Below, piece by piece: positions 18,377 to 27,250 of a stretch of DNA of 64,000 bases. Origin of the DNA: Ruminococcus flavefaciens AE3010 (lineage in GTDB: Bacteria; Bacillota; Clostridia; Oscillospirales; Ruminococcaceae). The notes below the pieces were generated by a model. It ran no database searches, had not been told where the DNA came from, and worked only from the letters and a program-made list of their open reading frames with translations. The translations under genes and the position numbers were made by a program. The DNA lies in the NCBI RefSeq assembly GCF_000526795.1, contig NZ_JAGT01000001.1, forward strand, positions 1,697,001 through 1,761,000, given 5' to 3'. The first letter of the stretch is position 1, and every line of letters begins with the position of its first letter.

Positions 18377-19390
18377 ATGGATATCAGATCGACCGTCGTT
18401 TCTCTCTCAGAGGTCTCGGGAGCTTCGGGCAGCGAATCAAAGGCTGCACAGCTTGCACTGTCAATGCTTCGCGGATACTGTCCCGACGCTGAGATAATAA
18501 ACGGCAATGTTATTGGTAAATTCGGCACTCACAAAGAGGGACTCCCCTCGCTGGTGCTCGACGCACATATAGACCAGATAGGCTTTGCTGTCACATACAT
18601 CACCGACGAGGGCTTCATCAAGGTGGGCAATGTAGGCGGCATTGACCGCAGACTTCTCCCCGCACAGCCCGTAGTGGTACACGGCAGCCGCGACATAAAG
18701 GGCGTGATATGCTCTGTACCGCCCCACCTTACCAACGGCGGCAGCGAAGTCCTTGAAATGGACGATGTTGCCATTGATACGGGACTTACAAAGGCTGAGC
18801 TCGAACCCCTTGTGGCTCTGGGAGACTCCGTGACCTTTGACGTGACCTGCCGCGACCTCATAGGCAGCCGTATAACATGCGGAGCTCTCGACGACCGCTG
18901 CGGAGTAGCTTCCATTCTCTATGCTCTGGAGCTTCTCAGAGACAGCGCCCCTGCCTATAACGTCACCGTTATCTTCTCCACTCAGGAAGAAGTTGGCGAG
19001 CGCGGCGCTAAGATTGGCGCTTTCGCCGTTGACCCCGATATAGCTCTGGCTGTGGACGTAAGCTTTGCATACGCTATAGGCGAGGAGGAGAGCAAGTGCG
19101 GCTATCTGGGAAAGGGTCCCATGATAGGCATTTCACCCTCACTTTCCCGCGAGATAAGCGACGGGCTTTTTGCAGCTGCCCAAAAGTCTGATATCCCCTG
19201 TCAGACAGAGGTAATGACAGGCATGACAGGCACAAATGCAGACAGATACTCCGTGAACCGCTGCGGCGCTAAGACCTGTACCGTGTCCATTCCCCTGCGC
19301 AATATGCACACTCCCGTTGAGGTCATAGACCTTAACGATGTGGAGCTCACCGCAAAGCTTTTAGCTGCATACATAAGGGGGGACAAGTAA
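18377..19390 (+). CDS. M42 family metallopeptidase (first of two)
   Basis: A 337-residue cytoplasmic peptidase of the M42 (glutamyl aminopeptidase/deblocking aminopeptidase) family. Metal ligands and catalytic residues appear in DAHIDQIGF (His), ALDDRCGVAS (Asp), STQEEVGERG (Glu-Glu) and AVDVSFAY (Asp). The last His ligand is expected in MHTPVEVID near the C-terminus. It would trim N-terminal residues from short peptides. GAAAGGAA precedes the ATG. It overlaps the next M42 gene by one base (TAATG). Confidence 0.93.
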   Translation: MDIRSTVVSLSEVSGASGSESKAAQLALSMLRGYCPDAEIINGNVIGKFGTHKEGLPSLVLDAHIDQIGFAVTYITDEGFIKVGNVGGIDRRLLPAQPVVVHGSRDIKGVICSVPPHLTNGGSEVLEMDDVAIDTGLTKAELEPLVALGDSVTFDVTCRDLIGSRITCGALDDRCGVASILYALELLRDSAPAYNVTVIFSTQEEVGERGAKIGAFAVDPDIALAVDVSFAYAIGEEESKCGYLGKGPMIGISPSLSREISDGLFAAAQKSDIPCQTEVMTGMTGTNADRYSVNRCGAKTCTVSIPLRNMHTPVEVIDLNDVELTAKLLAAYIRGDK

Positions 19391-20409
19391 TGAAAGAACT
19401 GCTCAAAGAACTGTGTCTCACCGATAGCGTTTCGGGCGACGAAAATGCTGTCCGTGAGCTTATAATAAGTAAGATAAAGGACGTCTGCGAATACTATGTA
19501 GACAACTTAGGAAGCATTATCTGCTTCAAAAAGGGCAGAAAAACCCCAGAGAAAAAGCTGATGATATGCGCTCACATGGACGAGGTGGGCTTCATGGTGA
19601 CTTATATCCGCGGCGACGGCACTCTCAGCTTCGGAAATGTAGGGGGCATCGATCCGTCCGTAGTCATCGGCAGACAGGTGCGCGTGGGAAAGAGCCGTAT
19701 CAGCGGCGTTGTAGGCTCTACAGCCGTCCATAACCTCACCAAGGAGCAGCGAGAGAAGGCTCCCAAGAACGACAGCCTTTACATAGACATCGGAGCTGCC
19801 GACAAGGCAGAAGCCGAGAAGTACGTATCTCTCGGGGACTGCGCATATTTTGACTCGGAGTTCACAGAGCTGGGCGATAAGCGCATAAAGTCTAAAGCTA
19901 TCGACGACCGTGCAGGCTGTGCCATGATGATAGAGCTTCTCCATGAGGAGCTTGAATACGATACATACTTTGTGTTCAACGTACAGGAGGAAATAGGTCT
20001 CCGCGGCTCAACAGCCTCCGCATTTGCAGTTGCTCCCGACTATGCCATAGTCCTTGAATCCACAACAGCAGCCGATATCGACGGCGCATGCGGTGCAAAG
20101 CGCGTATGTGAGCTGGGAGGCGGTCCCGTGGTATCCTTTATGGACAGGCATACCATCTACGACAAGGAGCTCTACAGCCTTGCCTTTGATATCGCAAAGG
20201 AACAGGGCTTCCCCTGTCAGACCAAGACCATGATAGCAGGAGGCAACGACGCGGGAGCTATCCATATCAGCGGCAAGGGAGTCCGCACCATAGCCGTTTC
20301 CCTGCCATGCAGGTATCTGCACTCTCCCTCGTCGGTGATAGAATACGCCGACATGGAGAACTCATACAAACTGGTAAGAACTCTCATCGGAAGGATACAT
20401 GAGATATGA
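19390..20409 (+). CDS. M42 family metallopeptidase (second of two)
   Basis: A 339-residue paralogue of the preceding gene with canonical M42 residues: CAHMDEVGFM, AIDDRAGCAM, NVQEEIGLRG, VLESTT (metal-ligand Glu) and LHSPSSVIEY. M42 enzymes form large tetrahedral 12-mers, and two paralogues can co-assemble or differ in specificity. It overlaps the M42 gene upstream by one base and the acetyltransferase downstream by 4 bp (ATGA), so all three form one translational unit. Confidence 0.93.
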   Translation: MKELLKELCLTDSVSGDENAVRELIISKIKDVCEYYVDNLGSIICFKKGRKTPEKKLMICAHMDEVGFMVTYIRGDGTLSFGNVGGIDPSVVIGRQVRVGKSRISGVVGSTAVHNLTKEQREKAPKNDSLYIDIGAADKAEAEKYVSLGDCAYFDSEFTELGDKRIKSKAIDDRAGCAMMIELLHEELEYDTYFVFNVQEEIGLRGSTASAFAVAPDYAIVLESTTAADIDGACGAKRVCELGGGPVVSFMDRHTIYDKELYSLAFDIAKEQGFPCQTKTMIAGGNDAGAIHISGKGVRTIAVSLPCRYLHSPSSVIEYADMENSYKLVRTLIGRIHEI

Positions 20410-21203
20410 TAACACTTATCGAACACGAGCACGAGCTTGACCGCGTACTGCTCAACAAGACCCTGTCGGGCAAGAAGATGCTGGCGTATATGCGAGCCTA
20501 CGGACCCAACTATGAATTCTGCCGCTTCTACAAGATAACCGACGAAACAGGCATAGGCTTCATGTTCATCATAAACTCCACCCTTATCATATGCGGAGAC
20601 GGTGATTTAGAGCCCAACGAGGAGATAGACCTCTTCGTCAGCATGAACGTCCCCTTCCGTATCGAGGGCGACCAAAAGATACTGGAGGGCATAAAGATAC
20701 CCGAGCGCTATCAGGTGCTGAACCGTACCATATTCGAGCTTATCCCCGATGATACGCCCCTTGAGGCTATCGAGGAGCATGTTGAGTTCAACCCCAATCT
20801 CCCCGACGTATACAAGATACTCAGCGAGGGCTTCCCCAATATCGCGGATTTCTCACTGTGGTACACCGACACCTCACACCGCTGCCGCCACGGCATAAGC
20901 CGCGTGTTCACCTACCGCAACTCCACAACGGCTTCGGCTGTATTCGATATCGGCAGCACAGTCCTCATCGGACAGGTGGCTACCAATAAGGCTGCCCGCG
21001 GTCGGGGCTACGCAAGGGAGTTCCTGAAATGGCTTGCCAAGTTCTTCAACGGACTGGGAAAACGGGCGTACCTCCTTGCTCTGGACGTCCGCGTGAGCTT
21101 CTATCAGGAGATAGGCTTCCGTATCGCAGGACGTGAGATAGTCCTTGAACGTATCGACGTCAAGAAGGACAGTGCTGCAAAGGGACGCCTTGAAGAAAAA
21201 TAA
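20406..21203 (+). CDS. GNAT family N-acetyltransferase
   Basis: A 265-residue protein. The C-terminal half carries a GNAT fold with the acetyl-CoA loop VATNKAARGRGYA (about residues 192-204) and a later FYQEIGFR strand typical of the family. The N-terminal half (about 1-130) is a less familiar domain, giving a two-part acetyltransferase. Overlap with the M42 gene suggests a shared role in peptide or amino acid metabolism, but the substrate is unknown. Confidence 0.85.
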   Translation: MITLIEHEHELDRVLLNKTLSGKKMLAYMRAYGPNYEFCRFYKITDETGIGFMFIINSTLIICGDGDLEPNEEIDLFVSMNVPFRIEGDQKILEGIKIPERYQVLNRTIFELIPDDTPLEAIEEHVEFNPNLPDVYKILSEGFPNIADFSLWYTDTSHRCRHGISRVFTYRNSTTASAVFDIGSTVLIGQVATNKAARGRGYAREFLKWLAKFFNGLGKRAYLLALDVRVSFYQEIGFRIAGREIVLERIDVKKDSAAKGRLEEK

Positions 21204-21305
21204 CCGAGCGCGGACAGCTCCATGCCCGATTATATAAATTTCTTATTACACATAAAAAGGCGGAAATTCACCGAAAAAGCTCTGTTACAGTCAGTAAACA
21301 GCGCC

Positions 21306-21334
21306 TTGACTTTTATTGGCAGATAGGGTATAAT
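21306..21334 (+). promoter_or_regulatory. Promoter of the amidohydrolase gene
   Basis: TTGACT (21306-21311), a 17-bp spacer and TATAAT (21329-21334). Confidence 0.82.
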
Positions 21335-21366
21335 GTTCATTGAATTTGTAATTAGGAGATGTATAT

Positions 21367-22176
21367 ATGAACCCCGAGGTCTATGGAAAATATGAGATAA
21401 TCGACGCTCATGCCCATATCTTCCCTCACAAGATAGCCGAAACGGCTACAGAAAGCATCGGTCATTTCTATGAGATGCCCATGAACAACTGCGGTCTGAC
21501 AGACAAGCTTCTGGAAGCAGGCAGCAAGATAGGAGTATCAAAGTACCTTGTGTGCTCCACTGCCACTACTCCCCGACAGATAGACGCTATAAATACATTT
21601 ATCGCAAAGAAGTGCGATCAGCACGAATGCTTCTACGGCTTCGGAACTACCCATGCGGATTCCGAAAATATCGAAGCCGACATTGAGCAGATAAAGAGAT
21701 TCGGGCTCCACGGAGTAAAGCTCCACCCCGATTTCCAGAAGTTCAACGCGGATTCACCCGAGGCGTTCAAGATATACGAGCAGATAGAGGGACAGCTGCC
21801 CCTGCTCATACACTGCGGCGACGCAAGATACGATTACTCTGCGCCTCAGCGCATAAAGAATATCCACGATAACTTCCCCAAGCTACAGCTCATGGCAGCA
21901 CATCTGGGCGGCTATCAGCAGTGGGAATCGGCAGAGGAATTACTGGCAGGTCTTGACAATGTAAGATTCGATTTCAGCAGTTCCCTTGCATTCCTCACTC
22001 CCGAAAGAGCCGCACATATCATACGCAGGTACGGTATCGAGAACTGCTTCTTCGGCTCGGACTTCCCCATGTGGAGCCACGAGGACGAGCTGACACGCTT
22101 CCTGGCGCTGGGCTTTACCGAGGAAGAGAATCAGAAGATGCTTGCCACGAACTTCAAGGAGTTTCTTGGGCTTTGA
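21367..22176 (+). CDS. Amidohydrolase-2 family metal-dependent hydrolase
   Basis: A 269-residue TIM-barrel hydrolase. Metal ligands are in IDAHAHIFP (HxH), LLIHCGD (His), MAAHLGG (His) and FGSDFPMW (Asp). The pattern fits the amidohydrolase_2 family (PF04909 type), which includes decarboxylases and lactonases. AGGAG precedes the ATG at 21367. The substrate is not evident; neighbours do not form a pathway with it. Confidence 0.88.
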   Translation: MNPEVYGKYEIIDAHAHIFPHKIAETATESIGHFYEMPMNNCGLTDKLLEAGSKIGVSKYLVCSTATTPRQIDAINTFIAKKCDQHECFYGFGTTHADSENIEADIEQIKRFGLHGVKLHPDFQKFNADSPEAFKIYEQIEGQLPLLIHCGDARYDYSAPQRIKNIHDNFPKLQLMAAHLGGYQQWESAEELLAGLDNVRFDFSSSLAFLTPERAAHIIRRYGIENCFFGSDFPMWSHEDELTRFLALGFTEEENQKMLATNFKEFLGL

Positions 22177-22203
22177 GTCAATTCATAATGTATAATGCAT
22201 AAT

Positions 22204-22229
22204 TGTAGGGGCGCCGTTTCGGCGCCCGT
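22204..22229. repeat. Short palindrome of the TGTAGGGG family
   Basis: GGGGCGCC-GTTT-CGGCGCCC type palindrome with a TGTAGGGG edge, between two co-oriented genes. Confidence 0.75.
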
Positions 22230-22277
22230 GCTCATTATATCAAAGCTAAATAATCATTTATCAGAAAGGAATCTATT

Positions 22278-22691
22278 ATGGTAAAAGACATAGTAAAGGA
22301 CGAAGCCGTTCTCAGTATAAAGTCCGAGCCTGCCACAAAAGCCGATATGCAGGTGGTGCGCGACCTTCTGGACACCGTAAAAGCCAACGAGGAGCGCTGC
22401 GTGGGCATGGCCGCCAATATGATAGGAGTCCACAAGACCATACTTGTTGCCCTTATCCGGGACGAGTACATCGCCATGATAAATCCCAAGATAGTGGACA
22501 AGTCCAAGGAGACCTACGACACCGAGGAGGGCTGCCTGTCTCTCAGCGGAGTCCGTCCCGTCACACGCCACCGCATAATCACCGTGGAGTACATGGATAA
22601 GAAGTTCAAACGACGCCGCGATATATTCCGCGATTTTGAGGCTGAGATAATACAGCACGAGATAGACCATTTCAGCGGTATCATAATATAA
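22278..22691 (+). CDS. def: Peptide deformylase-family protein
   Basis: A 137-residue protein, slightly short for Def. It should remove the formyl group from nascent N-terminal Met. Motif 2 (EEGCLSL) and motif 3 (IQHEIDH, metal-binding His-Glu-His) are intact. Motif 1 reads GMAANMIG where the canonical form is GLAATQVG, so the conserved Gln is Met. Related short forms are known in Firmicutes as far as I recall. AGAAAGGA precedes the ATG, and a terminator follows. Confidence 0.88.
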   Translation: MVKDIVKDEAVLSIKSEPATKADMQVVRDLLDTVKANEERCVGMAANMIGVHKTILVALIRDEYIAMINPKIVDKSKETYDTEEGCLSLSGVRPVTRHRIITVEYMDKKFKRRRDIFRDFEAEIIQHEIDHFSGIII

Positions 22692-22697
22692 AAATTT

Positions 22698-22730
22698 CCC
22701 GAAGCCAAAACGACTTCGGGATTTTCTTTT
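22698..22730 (+). terminator. Terminator after def
   Basis: Stem CCCGAAG / CTTCGGG with a 9-nt loop, followed by ATTTTCTTTT. Confidence 0.88.
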
Positions 22731-22743
22731 AGTATTCAATGTG

Positions 22744-22916
22744 ACTTGCGGACTGCCAAAGGCAGCCCCTACAATTCCTAATTCCGCATTCCGAATTACG
22801 AATTAATCCAACCGCCCCTACATGGGTCATTTATAGTTCATTCATAAGGCACGGGCGCCGAAACGGCGCCCCTACAATTATTCTACTTTCTACTCTCTAC
22901 TCACTACTCACTGGCG
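22744..22916. repeat. Intergenic repeat cluster
   Basis: Two palindromes of the CCCCTACA-edged family (about 22746-22772 and 22852-22877) with short AATTCCG-like and ACTCACT-like tandem runs between and after them. No gene is seen. Confidence 0.75.
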
Positions 22917-22924
22917 GAACGCCA

Positions 22925-25774
22925 TCACGCAAGTGTGTCCAATGTAAGGTCAAGTCCCTCCATTGCTGCTTCTGTTCCCATTACACACACGTTTCCGTAG
23001 CTCCTCAGTGTCTCTGCTGCCTCGCGGAGCTGCTCTGCGGTAACGGCAAGCATACGCTTTTTCTCAGCTCCTCGCTCCTCGTCTGTGATACCTCTGAACC
23101 ACAGTCCGTCAGCCTTTGCGCTCCTGTTGCCGTCGGACATCAGGGGCTCCTCCTTGGCGATAGTGCTGATGATATACTGTGTGATATCGGGAGCTCCGCC
23201 GCAGTAATCCGCAATGAAGTCAGCTGACTTCCTGTATGTCTCTATACTTGCCGCAGGAGACGGGTCACGGTATGAGAAGAAAGCCTGCTCCTCAGATGCG
23301 GTTATGACTGCTCCCGTACCGTAGGCGCCGCCCTTGATGCGGACCTCGTTCCAGAGGTATTCAAGGGACAGAGCACGGAAAAGCACCTTTCGTACTGCCG
23401 TATCTGCGGAATTATCAGGGAATGCCATAGCGGAATAGGACACTCCAGATGGTATGATTATCCCCTGCTTTTCGGGAATTTCCAGCTTGAAGCTCATATC
23501 GCTCCGGGCTGCCGCAGTACCCTCGGGAAGAGTCTCAAGCAGCAGCTTTATGTCAGCATTTCCCGTAACACTTGCGATCAGACGTGCTGTACATATTATC
23601 CTGCTGCTGAGAGCCTTTATCTCCTCCGCAAGCTTCTCGGGAGCCTTTATTGCTTCGTGGAGCCGTTTATAGCCCTCATAGCCCGACACAAGCTCGTTCA
23701 CTGCGGACTCCGCAGAAAGAGCTCCGCGGACACGCATCATTGAGTAAGTGTGACCGTTGGCGATTATGCTCTGCTTGTAGTTCTCGTCGGTCTGCTTCAA
23801 AAGCTCCGTAACTGCTGATATATCGCTGAAATCAGTCTCCATGAGTATCTCTGCAATAAGTGCAAGAGCTTCATCGGTATTCTTTTCGAGGAAACGCGCC
23901 TTTACTGAAAAGTAGGAACTGCATTTTTCGGGCTCTCCGCTCTTTGAGAACACATCGACACCGTAGTTTATGCTGCCCAGCAGTCCTGTTATCCTGCGCT
24001 GTAAGTCGGCTGCGGAGCTTCTTTTTGTGGGGAGCTCGCCGAACAGCTCGGAAGCCGCCGCTGCTGCCGAGAGCTGTGTCTCATTGCAGTCTGCAAGGGA
24101 GAAATACAGGTTCAGTACCGAAATCCCGCTGTCCTGAGCAGTATGCTTCAGAACGGTAACGCCGTTCATCTCGGTCACCTCTGTGTCATAGCGCAGGGGC
24201 TCGGGACTTACCTCTGAAAGGGCAAGATGAGGCATTGTAGCAAGCTGCTCGGGAGTATCCACGGACTGCTGCCACTCATCGAGCTGCCTGTTCTGCTCGA
24301 CTATGACGGAGCGCTCCTCGCAGGAAAGTCCGTCAACTATAGCCGCAAGGCGCTTTTTCTCGGCAGTCTTCTGCTCCTCGCCGTAGGTGCGGGACGGCAG
24401 CAGATAGACCTCTGCCCTGGCGCTGTCATCAAGGAGCCATTCTCTCAGGAGCTCCTCAAAATAGCCGCTGTCCACCTTGCTGCGGAGAGAATCGTAGACC
24501 TCCCCAAGTTCAAGGTAATGAAGAGGGTCGCCGCCGTAGAGCCACGCTGAGAGTGCGGAAATATTACGGGTAAGACCTCTGGGCTCGCCCCCTGCACGGA
24601 AACGGAATTCAAGACGGTTGAGGGCAGCTGTCAGCAGCTCACGGTCAATGCCCTTGTCACAGAGCTCCGAAACTGCCGTCTTTACAGTCTCTTTCAGCTT
24701 TTCGCAGTTTTCCTCGTCGGTGTTGTTTATATAGAGGCAGCCAAAGGGCTGTAATATACCGTCGCTGACGTCAAGGGACACATCAAGACACAGCCCCGTG
24801 TCAAGGAGAGCGCGTTTCAGAGGAGCGTCATTGCTGCCCGTGAGAGCTTCCCCAAGGACTGACGCCGCAGTTATCTTCTCGCGCTCCTGCCAGTCGCCCA
24901 GAACCTTGCCCATAACAAGGTATGTATGACCCGCCTCTTCCTCGTCGGGAGTTATCTCATAAAAGCACTTCTTCACCGCAGGGGCGACGGGCTTCTGAGC
25001 AGGTACTTCGCTGCTGACCTCACGCTTGTCGAAGCGGCTGAGGTACTCGCTGTCAATGAGCTCCAGCACAGCGTCGATATCCACAGGTCCGTCAAGGTAT
25101 ATGTAAGCGTTGGAGGGGTGATAGTAGGTGCGGTGTCCATTGACGAACTGCTCATTTGTAAGGTCGGTTATATACTCGGGAAGTCCGCCTGCCTCAAAGC
25201 GATAGCAGGTATCGGGGAAGAGGACTGCCATCATCTCGGTCTCCATTCGGCTGTATACCGAGGAAAGAGCTCCTTTCATCTCGTTGAACACCACGCCCTT
25301 GTAAACAGGCTCGTCGGACTCGCTGCGCATTTCGATATGCCAGCCCTCCTGACGGAAGATATTGGGATTGTAGTATATGGCAGGGTCAAAGACCGCGTCG
25401 AGATACACTCTTGTAAGGTTCATGAAATCCGCGTCGTTGCGGCTCGAAACGGGAAATACCGTCTTGTCGGGATAGGTCATGGCGTTGAGGAAGGTATTCA
25501 TGGTACCCTTCATCAGCTCCAGAAAGGGCTCCTTTACGGGGTACTTCTTTGAGCCGCCGAGGACGGAGTGCTCTAAGATATGGAAAATTCCCGTATCATC
25601 GCTGGGCGGAGTCCTGAAAGCTATGGAGAAAAGCTTGTTCTCGCCGCTGTTTTTCAGCCATACAAGCTGTGCTCCCGTCCTTTCGTGGCGCATTTCTATG
25701 AGCTCCGAGCCGCTGTTCGGTGCGGGAGCTGTTCTTGTAACGGCAAAGCCGTGTATCTTATCATTCACTTTCAT
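22925..25774 (-). CDS. M16C (presequence protease-like) zinc peptidase
   Basis: A 949-residue insulinase-family peptidase of the one-chain M16C type. The inverted zinc motif HILEHSVLGG (HxxEH) lies near residue 45-55, typical of presequence protease/Cym1 proteins, and the total length agrees. These enzymes enclose and degrade short unfolded peptides in a two-half chamber; the C-terminal half lacks the zinc motif, as expected. No signal peptide is visible, so it is cytoplasmic. AAAGGAGG precedes the ATG and a consensus promoter lies upstream. Confidence 0.95.
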   Translation of the reverse strand: MKVNDKIHGFAVTRTAPAPNSGSELIEMRHERTGAQLVWLKNSGENKLFSIAFRTPPSDDTGIFHILEHSVLGGSKKYPVKEPFLELMKGTMNTFLNAMTYPDKTVFPVSSRNDADFMNLTRVYLDAVFDPAIYYNPNIFRQEGWHIEMRSESDEPVYKGVVFNEMKGALSSVYSRMETEMMAVLFPDTCYRFEAGGLPEYITDLTNEQFVNGHRTYYHPSNAYIYLDGPVDIDAVLELIDSEYLSRFDKREVSSEVPAQKPVAPAVKKCFYEITPDEEEAGHTYLVMGKVLGDWQEREKITAASVLGEALTGSNDAPLKRALLDTGLCLDVSLDVSDGILQPFGCLYINNTDEENCEKLKETVKTAVSELCDKGIDRELLTAALNRLEFRFRAGGEPRGLTRNISALSAWLYGGDPLHYLELGEVYDSLRSKVDSGYFEELLREWLLDDSARAEVYLLPSRTYGEEQKTAEKKRLAAIVDGLSCEERSVIVEQNRQLDEWQQSVDTPEQLATMPHLALSEVSPEPLRYDTEVTEMNGVTVLKHTAQDSGISVLNLYFSLADCNETQLSAAAAASELFGELPTKRSSAADLQRRITGLLGSINYGVDVFSKSGEPEKCSSYFSVKARFLEKNTDEALALIAEILMETDFSDISAVTELLKQTDENYKQSIIANGHTYSMMRVRGALSAESAVNELVSGYEGYKRLHEAIKAPEKLAEEIKALSSRIICTARLIASVTGNADIKLLLETLPEGTAAARSDMSFKLEIPEKQGIIIPSGVSYSAMAFPDNSADTAVRKVLFRALSLEYLWNEVRIKGGAYGTGAVITASEEQAFFSYRDPSPAASIETYRKSADFIADYCGGAPDITQYIISTIAKEEPLMSDGNRSAKADGLWFRGITDEERGAEKKRMLAVTAEQLREAAETLRSYGNVCVMGTEAAMEGLDLTLDTLA

Positions 25775-25802
25775 GGTGAACCTCCTTTTCAGATATGAAA
25801 AT

Positions 25803-25831
25803 ATTATACCATTTTATGACAGTTTATGCAA
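25803..25831 (-). promoter_or_regulatory. Promoter of the M16C peptidase gene
   Basis: On the minus strand TTGCAT (25826-25831), a 17-bp spacer and TATAAT (25803-25808). Confidence 0.82.
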
Positions 25832-25934
25832 GAAAAGTTTACCAAGCACAACAATTCGTTCATTTTTGCGCAGTCATTTTTACCAAATAAATACAGTTTG
25901 TTATGTATAATCTGTGAGTTTTGTGCTGTATTTA

Positions 25935-25963
25935 TTGACTTTCCCCGTCCGAAATGATACAAT
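25935..25963 (+). promoter_or_regulatory. Promoter of the LRR protein gene
   Basis: TTGACT (25935-25940), a 17-bp spacer and TACAAT (25958-25963). Confidence 0.8.
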
Positions 25964-26000
25964 TATAATATAATAAATGACAAATCAGGGGGGTATGGAT

Positions 26001-27143
26001 GTGGCTAACGTAAACGCTATCTGCACGAGCTGCGGCAAGACCGTTGAGGTCGATAATAAAAAGGACGCCTGGGTATGTCCTCACTGCAGTACGCCTTTCA
26101 TAGTTTCAAAGGCGGTAAACAAGTACAAAACTCAGCATAAGAACGTTGCCAAAAAGGTAAAGGCTGTAAAGAAAAACAGCGCCGACTTTGAAGTAAAGGA
26201 CGGCGTTCTCGTTGCCTACAAGGGCAGCGCCGAAGAAGTTGCTATCCCTGCCGAGGTGCGCAAAATAGGTGAAAACTCCTTTGAAAACAACACTTCCGTC
26301 AAGCGTGTGATACTCCACGACAAGGTGGAGATAATAGGCGGATATGCTTTCCGCGGCTGTACCGCTCTGGAAGATATAAAGTTCCCCGATGACTTAAAGG
26401 AAATAGAGGGCTGGGCTTTCCGAGGCTGTACAGCTCTGAAAAGCATTGTTATCTCGCCCCATGTATACCGTATCGCAGACTGTCTCTTCGCGGACTGTAC
26501 AAATCTGGAATCGGTTGAATTCCACGAAGCTATCGGCGAGATAGGCGCATTTGCGTTCTCTGGCTGCAAGAATCTTGCAGAGCTTGACATACCGAAATGC
26601 GTGTCGATTATTGGAAAATACGCCTTTTCGGGTTGTGAAAAGCTCGAAAAAGTCATTATTCCCGAGGGCGTTTCAATTATCGAGGAATGTACCTTTGCAA
26701 ACTGCACGGCGCTTTCTGCTGTGGGATTTTCAAGGGGTCTCAAGTCCATATGCGCGTCGGCTTTCCAGAACTGCGTATCACTGAAAAATGTGGAGATACC
26801 TGTTGGCACCCTCAGTGTGGACGGCTTCCGCGGCTGTACGGGTCTCAGAGCATTCACAGTACCACAGGGCACCACATCTATCGGAGATTTCAGCGGCTGC
26901 ACCAACCTTGAACAGATAAGCATACCTGCTTCTGTAAAGAAGATAAGCGGCGGTTTTACGGACTGCCCCAGCCTGCTGAACATTTCATGGAGCCACCTTG
27001 CGGAAAATGCGGTGAACTTCCCCGCTTACTACGAGACAGTAGTCGCAAGCCGCAAGAATGCAGGAAAATGCGTATACTGCGGCGGAGACTTCAAGCTCCT
27101 TTCAAAGGTATGCAAGAACTGCGGCAAGAAAAAGGATTATTGA
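26001..27143 (+). CDS. Leucine-rich repeat (BspA-type) protein with zinc ribbons at both ends
   Basis: A 380-residue protein without a signal peptide. The N-terminus has a zinc ribbon (CTSCGK then CPHCST). The centre has about ten BspA-type LRR_5 repeats with the recurring pattern AF-GC-L-I-IP (for example YAFRGCTALEDIKFPD). The C-terminus has a second ribbon (CVYCGGDF then CKNCGKKK). I start at GTG 26001 because AGGGGGG lies 7 nt upstream; ATGs at 25977 and 25995 are badly placed for that site. It is probably cytosolic and involved in protein binding; the role is unknown. Confidence 0.82.
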   Translation: MANVNAICTSCGKTVEVDNKKDAWVCPHCSTPFIVSKAVNKYKTQHKNVAKKVKAVKKNSADFEVKDGVLVAYKGSAEEVAIPAEVRKIGENSFENNTSVKRVILHDKVEIIGGYAFRGCTALEDIKFPDDLKEIEGWAFRGCTALKSIVISPHVYRIADCLFADCTNLESVEFHEAIGEIGAFAFSGCKNLAELDIPKCVSIIGKYAFSGCEKLEKVIIPEGVSIIEECTFANCTALSAVGFSRGLKSICASAFQNCVSLKNVEIPVGTLSVDGFRGCTGLRAFTVPQGTTSIGDFSGCTNLEQISIPASVKKISGGFTDCPSLLNISWSHLAENAVNFPAYYETVVASRKNAGKCVYCGGDFKLLSKVCKNCGKKKDY

Positions 27144-27144
27144 T

Positions 27145-27171
27145 AAAAGGCGGACTTAATGTCCGCCTTTT
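27145..27171 (+). terminator. Terminator after the LRR gene
   Basis: An 11-bp stem AAAAGGCGGAC / GTCCGCCTTTT with a 5-nt loop. Confidence 0.92.
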
Positions 27172-27192
27172 CCGTTATATATGGGTCAGCTA

Positions 27193-27221
27193 TTGACGTT
27201 TTGGCGTTTTAGAGCTATAAT
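27193..27221 (+). promoter_or_regulatory. Promoter of the lipoprotein-Sel1 operon
   Basis: TTGACG (27193-27198), a 17-bp spacer and TATAAT (27216-27221). Confidence 0.85.
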
Positions 27222-27250
27222 AGTCATATATAACTTGTAAGGAGATAAAT

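Noticed and set aside
24926..25552. A long plus-strand frame inside the M16C peptidase gene
   Set aside because: The minus strand carries an intact 949-residue peptidase with its zinc motif; the other frame is a shadow.
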